Positions 46,752 to 58,109 of a stretch of DNA of 64,000 nt are shown one piece after another. Each line of letters starts with the position of its first letter. The stretch's first letter is position 1. The notes under the pieces were generated by a model. That model had not been told where the DNA came from. It searched no databases and saw only the letters and a program-made list of their open reading frames with translations. Source of the stretch: Dendrobium chrysotoxum (lineage: Eukaryota; Streptophyta; Magnoliopsida; Asparagales; Orchidaceae); NCBI GenBank assembly GCA_019925795.1, contig CM034307.1, positions 21,101,197 to 21,165,196 of the forward strand. The letters are read 5' to 3'. A program made the position numbers and the translations under genes.

Positions 46752-48705
46752 CTACAAACCTTCCTCAATACACTCCATATTATGAGAGCTTAGGATGGAC
46801 ACCTTACCAACATCAGGAGCTTTGGCTATAACATCATTTCCATCTTCAAACCGAGGAATCACAAGTGAAGTTCCCGACTGCACCAAAGCTGTAGAACTTT
46901 CCATGCCTCCTTCATCTGCCACATGGCATGCATCTTCAGTTTTCTGATGAAGAATCAAACCCTCTCCACCGTTCTAAACAACACAGCTGTCTTCTTTTCC
47001 ATCTTTCACTGACCTTTGCGCATTAAATGTATCTTTTTCATCCTGAATTTTAACATTCTCACCTTCGAGGTGTAATTCCTCCTCTCCCTCTCCATATAAA
47101 GATTGAAACTTATTGTTTAAAGAAAGCTTCTCAGGGACTGCAGAAGAATCAAGAATATTTTCCCCACACATTTCTACCATCTTCCTCCCTGTCTCAACAA
47201 TTTCACCTTCCTCAGGTAGCAACATATCCTGCACAACATCTTCTTCTATTTTCCTTAAATTTTCCCTTATCCCTTTAATGGCTTGAGGTTCCTGTTCATT
47301 AAAACGAGTTCCTGCTACCTTTTTCTGATTGAATACACCCTTCTTTCTTCTACTCCTGACATGGATCCATGGCCCATAAGATTCATTACCTCCATTCTCT
47401 TGTAGCACTTCCTTAGGAACATCAGATAGTTGATTACTAGAAGCATTCCCTCTATTCACCTCCACCACCTTTTTTTTATTACAATTGCTACTCACGTGTC
47501 CCAACAAACCTCATTCATAGCAAAATGAGGATATCCTCTCATATTCAACTCTTTGGAAAAACCTCCCAGCCAACACTTCCACCCAAACACCCAATGTAAG
47601 AGGCTTATCTAGTTCAACACGAACACACACCCTTGCAAACTCCCTCCTTCCCCATTGGAACATATTCCCATCCAACATCAGCGGGACACCCACCATAGAA
47701 GCTATCAATGCCACATTGTTCTCATCCTAACATTGAAGTGGCAACTGAGGCATTCTAATCCAAATGGGAGAAGTCAAACCTTTCAAAGAGCTAGGAGAGA
47801 ATTCGGTAGTCCATCTCTCCATTCCCATAATCTGATCATTCACGAACTATGGACCACCAGCCATCACACCTTCCATTACTTCCAAGGATCTGAAGGAGCC
47901 CAAATACCAACCCATCCCTAAGGTAGTGAAATGAAATTGTCCAAAACTAGCCCACTGCCTTCTCAGTTCCCAAGCAACTATATGAGATGGGAGTTCTCTC
48001 CCAAATACCTTAGTAACCAGTGAAAATTCTAATTTTTTGGCGTTCAACACCTCTGAAGATTCAAGTAACCTCACGACTTTCCCATCTTCTGATAAAACTA
48101 CCTTATCCCTGTTAAAATTAATCTTGATGTAAGGATTCTTCTTCCAAGGATTCATCAAATTACTGATTTTAACAGAGCTCTCAGGCAAAACCTCAGACAC
48201 AAGATCGGCATTATTCTCCTTACACACATCAGCTGGCTAAGAAGAACCACCCAGTACACTAGTGAATGTATGAATATTTTTGTTAACCAAATTCTGGGAA
48301 CTCGCATTTATCTTACTGCCAAGGACAGGGATAGCATTTGAGTTCCCAAATCTATTAACAAAAATGTTTATACTTGAAGACAAAGCTTCAGGGTCCGAAA
48401 TTCCATCCAGAGGAAAGCCAGAAGCTTTCAAAAATCGAGGAGTTAAGCAATCCTCACTACACAAAATTCCTTTACCCTTACATTCTACAAAGTTTACCAT
48501 ATTTCAAATGAGAACCATCATTTTCTGAAATGATTAACTCACCTCTAGAACACCTTTTATGAACTTCCTTAGAATTTCCATTTGCTACAACAGCACAATC
48601 AGAGATCTGATTATCTTGATCCATAATTTCCCGCAAATTCAATCCTTCATTGCAAGGATCCTTCAGTCCTGTAATCAGAGGTTGACGGTGGCCATCCACC
48701 ACCAT
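46752..48705 (-). pseudogene. L1 ORF1 (DUF4283-like with CCHC knuckle), broken
   Basis: An RNA-binding ORF1 of plant L1 elements. One frame runs from 48500 to 46752 with in-frame stops near 48236, 47846, 47733, 47510 and 46973; a frameshift near 48490 separates the N-terminus (48705-48478). The central part (ELPSHIVAWELRRQWASF, KVFGRELP) resembles DUF4283. The zinc knuckle reads CYE-stop-GLLGHVSSNC: the spacing fits C-x2-C-x4-H-x4-C with TGA in place of the second Cys codon. The C-terminus is acidic and probably disordered. Confidence 0.85.
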
Positions 48706-48866
48706 GAACGGACCTCCAGCAAGCCAAGCCGAAAAAATCGGGAAGGGAAGAATTTGAAAAAAAAATGAATAGCTTCTCTCTCTAAAAATGTGGAGTTTCT
48801 CTCTCTCAAATCGTTTGTCCTAATTTCTTTCAGCCATCAATCCCTATTTTACTTTACTCTTATCCA

Positions 48867-48882
48867 TCAAGTAGTCACTTAT
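48867..48882. repeat. Target-site duplication of the L1 element, right
   Basis: TCAAGTAGTCACTTAT at the 5' edge of the L1. Confidence 0.85.
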
Positions 48883-50160
48883 ACATGTATATAAATGCGT
48901 GCCAGTCAATCAATAATATAATATGTTATGCAATGCATGTTAGCCATAAATAATAAAATTTTTTTAATGATATTTAGGATAAAGAACCATCTGTACCAAT
49001 GGACCTTTTTAGTACATCTCTTACTTATTACTGACTCAAACTTTATACCCTTGGTTGAAATGGTGCTATTATCACTAAAGGTGTGGGATATATTTGACCC
49101 ACCTGATATTCCTTCCATTTTTACTACTCACAGAACTTTGACTAGATATTCTTGATCTTACAAGTCACTATCCATATGACTGTCTAGACTTATTTATCCT
49201 AGAGCCATATATCTTTCCATGTCCTCTCTATGGAAAATCAATCATTCAGTGACCATATTGACCACATCTGAAATAGTGTCTTATGATCAAATAACATTCT
49301 CCTACATGTCTCCTACCATATCGAGGGAACTCTGGCACACTATTAACTGGTACCATATATCTTCACCTAACATAAGTAAATCTATTTTTCTTAACACAAC
49401 TCTCTCATCTTATTACTTCTTCATTTTCTCTCTTTTTGCTCATGTCTTATCTTAACTAGGAAATGTCTAAATTATTGTCTATTATCTAACTCTCTCAACT
49501 AACTCTAAAAACTACTAAATTCTTAGTGGTATAAGGGGCACCTTAGTTCATCTTTCAATCATCTCAAAAACCTATAGCATTTTTCCTTAATAGTTCTAAC
49601 TAGTTGAGATGCATACATAGTTAATGCAGTAAACTTAGCTTCATATTGCATTACTATCTTATTCCCTTGCTGTAGTCCATGAAATCTTAATGTATCAGTT
49701 GTCGAGCTAATTGGAGCACAAGCTAGTCTCTATATATAGTAACAAACTCCACCCAGGTAATTTTTATGTTTATCTTTCCTTAGAATTTCTCCCACTATTA
49801 TACTATCCATCATCTCCTAGCTTCACACTCAAATAGGAACACTATTAGTGGTACTTTTTTTTCTCTGGACACTACATACTATCAAAGATCTTTTCTATCC
49901 TCAATAATAAATCTCTTATAGTCTATGACTCTATAACTCCCTTAAGTAATGGGGGCTTCAACTTGTGGAACATCTATAAATGCTTATCTTCTTTAGTCCA
50001 TAATCCCAGTCTGTCTGCTTTATACATTACTCATCAACTGTACTATCAAATTAACAAACTACATCATACTGCCAGAACTCAGTAGGGCTACTGAGCTTTA
50101 CTCATTTGGTGCTTCATTGTTAGATGGGTCCATCAAACTTGATAAAGATTTCTTTCCTAT
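48883..50160 (-). pseudogene. Ty3/gypsy gag remnant with zinc knuckle
   Basis: On minus, the retrotransposon gag domain is visible near 49850-49800 as KKVPLIVFLFECEARR, followed by decayed sequence. A CCHC knuckle at about 49284-49250 reads FRCGQYGH followed by a stop and MIDFP; the family would have the last Cys a little later. The frame is riddled with stops. It lies between the L1 insertion and the 5' LTR, so it belongs to the same minus-strand element as LTR 2. Nearly all of pol is missing from this element. Confidence 0.65.
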
Positions 50161-51336
50161 CATATTATAATTCAATCATACATTCGCATGTAATTACAAA
50201 TGCATAAATGAAGAATAAAATAAAACCTGAATCTTGATCTGCCTCACTCCACCAAATCCTAACCCCTTCTTGAAACATATGTAAAAATCATAAAGCGAGT
50301 TAACAACTATGTAGGTTATCATAACCTACAGCTACAATCAATAAACGATAGTAAAAAGCAATATGCATATAATTATTCAATCTAAAGCAATATAAATGTA
50401 CAATTATAAAAATGTAAAGTAGTCAATATATATAGTATCAATTCATATGAGCAATAGTAATCAATATAAGTTGTGTATCTTATGATTAGTTATCAATGTA
50501 CATATAAAGAATCAGTGTTTTGCCATTTTCTATACTCATGTTAAATTATAACACAATATTTATGTTATAAATCTATGTATGTCAATAATTTATGCTTTTA
50601 ATGCCATTTCATGTGTATTAGTTCACCTGTTACATCAAGCAAGTGTTATACACATAAAATGTATCTGGGATAAATTCAATGTATCCAATGCAATGTATCA
50701 CATATATCATATAATTAATGTGTATCATATATATCATATAATTCATGTGTATCATATGACTTATTATATACATATATTAGTCATGTCCTGTATCTTATGT
50801 CTATCATTTTATATCATATCACTTATGTTATTTATCATGTATGTTGATGCCACATACATAAGCAAGGTAGGACATCTCATTATTTAAAATATTTTTCCTA
50901 TATCAAGTCATGAAGGCCAAATTTATAAGAATTAGTCTCAATCATATTAGTTATGTTGCTAGGGATTATTCTCATATCACATATCATAAGTCAGGTGGCT
51001 TTCATGTAAGAGGTAATTACTGCCTACCCATCAATGTATCATATCATATTAGTTAATCTCCTTATACCTCCCTTTCTTATCACTAAGGATTACACCACAA
51101 ACCTTATTTGAAGGAAACTCCTTTAGCTTACCCTCTTATACAGGGTAATATACTTCTTGTCAGCTTAAATTAGTCAATCATTTCTAGTTAGCTTTTCTTG
51201 CTTTTATATAATTTCATAATATATAAATCATAATAGTAAACATCATATACACTTAATGCAATTATCCTTATACTCATTAGTATATCTATAGTATGTCAAA
51301 AATGCATGTTTAACTAAATTAATAATAAATATTTAC

Positions 51337-51349
51337 ATATCATATATTT
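51337..51349. repeat. Target-site duplication of the RTE dimer, left
   Basis: ATATCATATATTT, repeated at 54219-54231; similarity extends weakly to about 20 bp. Confidence 0.78.
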
Positions 51350-53640
51350 CATTTAACAATACCGTTGCCAGGTCCCAAGTCCTAGATGAGAAAAGTGGAG
51401 GGTTGCGTTAGGTAGTCGACAACCAGCGTAAAATTTGTCGAATAATTATGACATGAATCCTTTAAAAAATTGTGTTAATGGTAGGGTGTACCTTGGAAGC
51501 GACGCGCTATATGGCCTGAATACAGTGACAAGTGTGCAAGGGCCAATGCATCGGTGCCCAGGTGTAATATTAAATAGGCAAGGGTTCCCACATCAAGGAT
51601 GGATATGGGCAAAGAAGCTAGTCCATGAAACTAAAATTAGGATAGGAACTTGGAATATAGGTTCCCTTACAGGAAAATTAATGGAATTAATAGATATTAT
51701 GATTTATAGGAAGATAAATATTTTGTGCATTCAGGAAACTAAATGGGTTGGGGAGATTGATAGTTTAGGATTTAAACTATGGTATTTGGGTAGGAGTCAT
51801 ACTAAAAATGGTGTAGGTGTGATTATAGATAAGAGTTTAAAGGATAATGTTATAAAAAAATTAATAAAATTTGAGACAAAATTATAGCTTTAAAGATTAT
51901 TATTGATGCTAAGATTATTAATAGTATAAGTGCTTATGCTCCTCAAGTAGGTTTGGATATGGGGTCAAAATTAAAATTTTAGAATGACTTAAAAGAATTA
52001 ATACAAAATATACCTCTGGAAGAAAGAGTTTTTATTGGAGGAGATTTAATTGGACATGTTGGTGGAGAGGTAGATAATTTTTAAAGCATTCATGATGGCC
52101 ATGGGTTTGGAACGATAAATGAAGGTGGTAAGACCATATTAGATTTTTCTTTAGCTTATGATTTATTAAGTGCTAATACCTTATTTAAGAAAAGAGATGA
52201 GCATCTCATCACTTATAAAAATGGATATAGTAAAACTTAGATTGATTATTTTCTTATAAGAAAATTAGATTTTTTATATTGCAAAGATTATAAAGTTATT
52301 CTGAGTGAAAATTTATGTACCCAACATCGATTATTAGTTTTAGACTTTAAGATAAAGGGCCAAAAAATAAAAAATAAAGTAAAACTTTATTCTAGGATTA
52401 AATGGAGGCATTTAAAGAATAATAATAAAAATATTTTTAAGAGTAAGATTTTATCTATGCATGAGGATGCTAATGTTATGTGAGCAAAAGTGGCTAGTGA
52501 TATTAAGATTATTGCAAAAGATGTGCTTGGAGTATCAAAGGGAAAAGCTCCTAATAATAAAAATAGTTGGTGGTGGAATCCAAATGTGCAAGAAAAGATA
52601 AAAAATAAGAAGATTTGCTATAAAAATTGGTTTAAATGTAAAAATTATGATAATTGGGAAAGATATAAAAAGGCACGTAAGGAATCTAAGATAGCAATAT
52701 GCGATATAAAAATCTTAGCTTTTAATGATTTATATAATAGATTACATCAAGGATCAACCTTAAGCCTTATCTTTTTGCTTTAGTCATGGATGTTATCACT
52801 AGACATTTGAAAGAGGATGTACCTTGGTGTATGCTTTTTGTTGATGATATTCTTCTTATTGATAAGACGAGAGAGGGAGTTGAGGGTAAATTTGAATTAT
52901 GGAGGTCAACCTTAGAGTCCAAAGGTTTTTGCTTGAGTTCATCTAAGATGGAGTATATGGAGTGTAATTTTAGTAGTAATAGACCTAGTGAGGGGATTGC
53001 GACTTTGGGCGATCAAGTCATTAATAAGAGTACATGTTTTAGATATCTTAGATCTATTGCTCAGAGTGATAGGGAAATAGATGGGGATATTATCAGTAGA
53101 ACTCAAGTTGGATGGTTGAAGTGGAGGAATGCATTGGGCTTCTTGTGCGATAGAAAAGTCCCCCTCAAACTTAAGGGAAAATTCTATAAGATGGTGGTGA
53201 GACCTGCAATGGTTTATGGTGCCGAATGTTGGCCATTAAAAGAGAAGCATAATACTAAGTTTAAGTGTTGCAGAGATGAGGATGCTCAAGTGGATGAGTG
53301 GCTTTACCCTTAGAGATAGGATACGAAATGAGCATATACATGAAAAGGTTGGAGTAGCTCCAGTGGAAGATAAGATTAGAGAGTGTCGCCTTAGTTGGTT
53401 TGGTCACATAAAACAACAGCCTTCCGATGACCCGATTAGGAAAGTATAGGTATCAGATTTGACTTATGTTAAGAAAGGTAAGGGTAGACCTAAAAAGACT
53501 TGGTTAGAAAATATTATAAATGACCTTTCTTTATTAGATTTAAACAAGAATTTGACTTTTAACATGTCATAATGGAGAAAAAGGATTCATGTAGCCGACC
53601 CCACGTAGTGGGACAAAGGCTTGTTATTGTTGTTATTTGG
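51350..53640 (+). mobile_element. RTE-type LINE with internal deletion (copy C)
   Basis: A 5' leader with CCAGGTCCCAAGTCC and GGGTTGCGTTAGGTAGTCG (51368-51415) is followed by an AP-type endonuclease: RIGTWNIGSLTGKLMEL and ILCIQETKWVG at 51640-51750, and FIGGDLIGHVG near 52035 (the conserved GDFN/GDLN box). A TAG lies near 52240. At about 52742 the sequence jumps into the RT core at LHQGSTLS, so the first half of the RT is deleted. The active site is FVDDILL (52838-52858). The C-terminal block GRPKKTWLENI follows near 53480. The 3' end has CCCCACGTAGTGGGA and a TTGTTATTGTTGTTATT tail. Inactive. Confidence 0.87.
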
Positions 53641-54218
53641 GTCTATTATTTAGAGTGATGGTGAAATAGATGGGGATATTATTAGTAGAATTCAAGTTGG
53701 ATGGTTGAAGTGGAGGAATGCATCAGGCTTGTTGTGTGATAGAAAAGTCCCACTCAATCTTAAGGGAAAATTCTATAAGATGGTGGTTAGACCTGCATTG
53801 CTTTATGGTGTAGAATGTTGGCTATTAAAAGAGAAGCATAATATTAAGTGTTGCACAGATGAGGATGCTCAGGTGGACGAGTGGCTTTACTCTTAGAGAT
53901 AGGATACAAAATGAGCATATATGTGAAAAGATTGGAGTAGCTCCCAGTGGAAGATAAGATTAAAGAGAGTCGCCTTAGATGGTTTAGACACATAAAATAG
54001 TGGCCTTCTAATGACCCGATTAGGAAAGTAGATGTATTAGATTTGACCTGTGTTAAGAAAGGTAGAGATAGACCTAAAAAGGCTTGGTTAGAAAATATTA
54101 GAAATTGCCTTTCTTTATTAGATTTAAATGAGAATTTAACTTTTAGTATGGCACAATGGAGAAAACGAATTCGTGTAGCTAACCCCACATAGTGGGATAA
54201 TGGCTTGATGTTGTTGTA
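53641..54218 (+). mobile_element. Second, 5'-truncated RTE unit in tandem (copy D)
   Basis: It starts directly after the tail of copy C and aligns with C from 53052 to its 3' end (CCTCAATCTTAAGGGAAAATT-type stretch, GWLKWRNASGLLCDRKVP, then GRDRPKKAWLENI). It ends CCCCACATAGTGGGATAATG and GATGTTGTTG at 54218. Only one target-site duplication surrounds C and D together. Like C, it carries stops. Confidence 0.87.
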
Positions 54219-54231
54219 ATATCATATATTT
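54219..54231. repeat. Target-site duplication of the RTE dimer, right
   Basis: ATATCATATATTT directly after the GTTGTTGTA tail of copy D. Confidence 0.78.
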
Positions 54232-54878
54232 TATGTATAATAGTAATATACTGAGTCCTAAAATTTTTATACATAGTATTATACTATTTATTTTATATAA
54301 AATGATATATATGCAAAATCAATCTGTGAAGTTTTAATATTAACCAGTCAAAATATTCAAGGTGATGATATCCACCACATATCAAAAGTTATATAATAAA
54401 AAATCAATAAAATAAGAGATATTATATATTTATCAATTTTAAGAGGGACAAAATAGGTAAAATATGAAATCACTAAAAATAGAGGTAGGGTTAAGCATAC
54501 CTACCATGATTAGAACACTTTTCAAAATTGGAGTGATAGATAGAAATGACCCAGGAGTGACAATCTCTTTCCTCTTTCTTCCCTTCTCTCTTCTTTTCTC
54601 TCCCCTTCTTTGTCTTCTCTCACTTGACTAAAGAAGAAAATGGGGGAGGGATAGGATGGCTTAGGGATTTAACCCACTGGTTTTAGATATTTTTTTACTA
54701 CAAAACAAACATTCAAAACTAGCGCCACAGTGCCAAGGACCCTTACACCATTGTGCTCAGTTAATCCTAGAAAATTTGACATCTTGACGCCTCAGCACCC
54801 ATAAGCCCAACACCACAGTGCTCCCTCAAACATTTTCTAGAATTTGAGAGAAATTTAATTTTAGTTTATTACAAGAAT

Positions 54879-57400
54879 AAACTCCATAAATAGAAGATAG
54901 TGATGCCAATCACTCAAAAAATTAATGATATTGTGTACTTTTCTATCATGTGTTTAATATAATTATTTTCGTATTTATTGTTTCACTAAAGAAAATCATT
55001 GTATAATTTTTTTTAGGGGTCTAAGTAAATTTATTTAGTTTAGAATATCAATCATTAGGATAGCGACTATACTAAATTTTTCGTGAATCTCTAATAGAAA
55101 GTAGCTATACTATGAAAACTTTACACTTTAATAAAACTTTTGGGTGAGGGCTAACTTAGGATTGATTGAATCATGTTTGAATCTAGTGATGTAAATAATA
55201 AATCCTAAAAAAAGAATTCAATTTATCGAAAGAAACTCTTCTTTAGGTTGATGTATAGTTATTCCTTCCTAAGAGTTTTAAAGAGATGCTAGGTATTGTA
55301 GATGATCCATCTCATTTAGGCTAAAAAACATGTTATTATCAAAGTAAACAACTAGAAGTTTTCCTGTAAAGGGTTTTAATACAATGTTCATTAATTAATG
55401 AGTGTACTAGGTGCATTTGAATGTCTAAAGGACATGACTAACCATATATGGAGCCCATTAAGGGCCTTTAAAATACTTTTTTTATTCATCTATCGATTGA
55501 ATACTAATGTAATGATAGCCATTTTTTAAATTAATTAAAAAAAATATCCCGTGAGATTAAATCTAATCAAGGGACCAAAAATTTATGCTTGATAGTAATT
55601 TTATTAATAGTCAAACTATTAATACTCATTCTCTATGGGCAATCTTCTCAGGGATTAATAAGGCTGTAATTACATAGGAACTAAGAATTTCTTCTACAAA
55701 ACCTTTCCCAAGCAAGTCTTGTCTTTTAATCTTTATATGTTTTGTGGGATTCATTCAATAATGGAAAACATTGGAAAGTTGGGAGCCTAGGAAAAAATTA
55801 ATAACATGCTGAATAGATGTAGGGAAAATAAACTGCTAACTTAGAAATTCTATTTGTGATCACATATAATATAGAGAATAATACACCTTGAAAGATAGAA
55901 ATTACATTATATAATTAACTTGAAAATAAAATATGATTTTTTCCTAAAAAGTGTCAACCTTTATAAAGATTTCCCCTTCCTAATATTTATAAGATAGGAT
56001 TTATTTTATTCTGGGGTATATATTCTCTATAAAAGCATGCCCATATAATTAATTGCATCCCAAGAGAAGTAATCTCCTAAGAAACTCTCATTTAAAGTGA
56101 TGGCTAATATTTTTATGATTTCAAACCTTAAAGAAGGTTGCTATTTTAGAATTTTAAATGAGATTAATTCAATTTGGAATATTTATTTAAGGAGCCCAAA
56201 GAAAAAGACTAGGGAGTATTGAATTTTGAGAATTTATTATTCAAAATTATCGAATATTAGAATTTAAATTTTATAGATTGATTTTATTATTCTAGTTATT
56301 TATTTCATTAAAAAATTGAAGATTACATTTAATCATTACAAGATTGAGAAAAGGTCCAATAAGCGATGACTTATGATATAGAAAATGGGAAACTATCAGC
56401 TTGAAATTCTAAAACTAATGTGAGAACTATTGCATAAGTAGTAACTCGAATCTAAGTCCAAATAAATGCAAGCGAATTACAAATTTCAACCCTACTAAGG
56501 GTTTAAGAAGGTTTGACTCTACTTAATTTATAATCCTATAGGTTTAACCATGATGTCAAAATATTAATGCAATACATGATATGCTAGATTAATTTTTATT
56601 TAGGAATTGGAACACCCAACTTAGTCATTGAAATTAAGTAGCCCAACCATAAAGGGCATACAAATGATTATAGTTAATATTAAGTTTCATATTTTATTAT
56701 TAAAAAGGATTTTACATTTTATATTGAATTTATTGCCAATGTTGAAATTAATTCATAATGCACTTCACTTCAGTCTTATGTCTGTAGATGGCTAGTAGAG
56801 ATTACTTCCCAAGATTTTGATGAGCTTTTGCACATTTCTATCATAGGAGTAAAATCCCACACCCTTGCCAAGATAGGTTATTATGATTAGACATAGGAAA
56901 ATGCCACACTTAGGAATACGCAAGTAAATATTCTCTTACCCTCAGTCAGCACTTTAGTAAAAATGCATATCAATGCAGTGGACATGCTTATCCTCTAAAT
57001 TCACAACCTAACTAGCATTAGAGATCCTAGGGAATGTTGTAGAAACAAATCTAGCACTTGGAAATATCATAGCTTATATCAAAGATGCAAAATATAGCCT
57101 TATATATCTTACCCTAGTGGACCACGTCCCAGCAAATTATTCTTATAGCTCCTTCCACTTACTCGTTAGTGACAGATGTTATGGGGCATAACCTATAAAG
57201 TAGCATAACCCATAGGATGAAGGGGGAGTACAATCCCCTCAGGCAATAAACTTTGTAGCATCAACACCAACACTAGCTTTTCAACCATTACATCCTAACT
57301 TGTGGGTTGAGCATGTTGATCGATTGGAGTTATGACTGGAGACCCACATCCAGTAGTCTACCTTACCCTTGGATTAGTTAAAACACCAAATATAACAGTA
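54879..57400 (-). pseudogene. Highly decayed Ty3/gypsy pol fragment
   Basis: On minus, reverse-transcriptase motifs appear in shifted frames between 55720 and 55230. NGYHYISIQSIDE (family SGYHQI..) is followed by WLVMSFRHSNAPSTLIN (family MPFGLSNAPSTF, motif B), VLKPFTGKLLVVYFDN (motif C, normally YFDD; second Asp now Asn) and NEMDHLQYLASL. The region up to about 57400 probably holds the upstream part, but no motif is certain there. It is cut on the low side by the LTR at 54873. Confidence 0.68.
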
Positions 57401-58070
57401 ATATAAGGCTAATCATGCTTGGTTCAGTGATCAATTTGCTTCACTACATAGATATTTTTAGCCACCACCACAACCTGATCAGGGTCCCTTCCAGGATAAG
57501 TTTGTTGTTTATCATATATTTGCTTGTGCTCTATTTTTTAGTGTTTTTTTTCTGTGGTTCCTCTTTTTGGTGGTGTCAAGAGGGGTAGTAGTGAGTGTGT
57601 TGGTTGTAATGTTTATTTTTCATTAGTACAGTTCAATTCTTGCCTTTAGTGTAAGTTATGATTGTCATTTATTTTAGCTCTTTAAAAATAAAAATAAATG
57701 TTTCTCCCTATTTTAAAAAGAAATCACTTAGTGAGGGGGAAAGCTCAGTAGGAAATTAAAATTAAACTTATAATTTTAAAATTCCAATGAACAATGTTTT
57801 CCATCATTATAAAGGGGTGGTTGTTGCAATTTGGGAGCTCGATCTTGTATTTTAATGATTATAAATATTTTTGGATGTTTATTTTATTTTCTCCTGCTTT
57901 ATGCTTTGTATATTTTTTTGTGCATTATAACAATTCAAGTTCAACATGTACAAAGCATTATCAAAGAATCAGAACTAAAGAAAGTGTTGTGTTGGTTAGT
58001 CATTATTTAAAAGAGTTTATATTTTATTTTTCCTGAGTTTATATGTGTAATAGGTGTATGTTAGCTTAGC
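57400..58070. other. Unassigned AT-rich DNA
   Basis: No recognised domain. The 80-codon plus frame at 57794-58036 is hydrophobic but matches nothing I know. Confidence 0.35.
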
Positions 58071-58076
58071 AATCAA

Positions 58077-58105
58077 ACACACACACACACACACACACAC
58101 ACAAG
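58077..58105. repeat. (AC)n microsatellite
   Basis: About 14 AC units. Confidence 0.95.
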
Positions 58106-58109
58106 GGGG

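Larger units (their letters stand above)
42399..48866 (-). mobile_element. Nearly full-length plant L1-type LINE with RNase H
   Basis: A 6468-bp insertion on minus, bordered by 16-bp direct repeats with one mismatch. The 5' end is at 48866 and the 3' end at 42399, where a short T-run represents the poly(A) tail. ORF1 (DUF4283-like, zinc knuckle) is followed by ORF2 (AP-type endonuclease, reverse transcriptase, zf-RVT, RNase H). Non-LTR elements copy themselves by target-primed reverse transcription. It has inserted into the internal region of a gypsy element between its polypurine tract and gag. Confidence 0.92.
50170..54873 (-). repeat. Ty3/gypsy 5' LTR, interrupted by the RTE dimer
   Basis: The 5' LTR of the minus-strand element. 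The outer edge TTTATTACA (TGTAATAAAC on minus) ends at 54873; 54342-54873 matches LTR 2 at 41762-42279. The inner part 50215-50390 resembles LTR 1 at 35060-35230. Positions 51350-54218 are a later LINE insertion. The inner edge near 50170 is approximate, and no primer-binding site could be fixed. Confidence 0.65.

Noticed and set aside
50579..50887. 102-codon plus frame rich in Tyr, His and Ile as a gene
   Set aside because: It is produced by a repeated ATCATATATATCATATAATTCATG-like AT-rich stretch inside a gypsy LTR.
53844..54188. 114-codon minus frame over RTE copy D
   Set aside because: It is the antisense of the RTE C-terminal coding region and has no motif.
58077..58105. (AC)n tract as a sign of a functional element
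   Set aside because: Ordinary dinucleotide microsatellite near an LTR edge; no other supporting signal.
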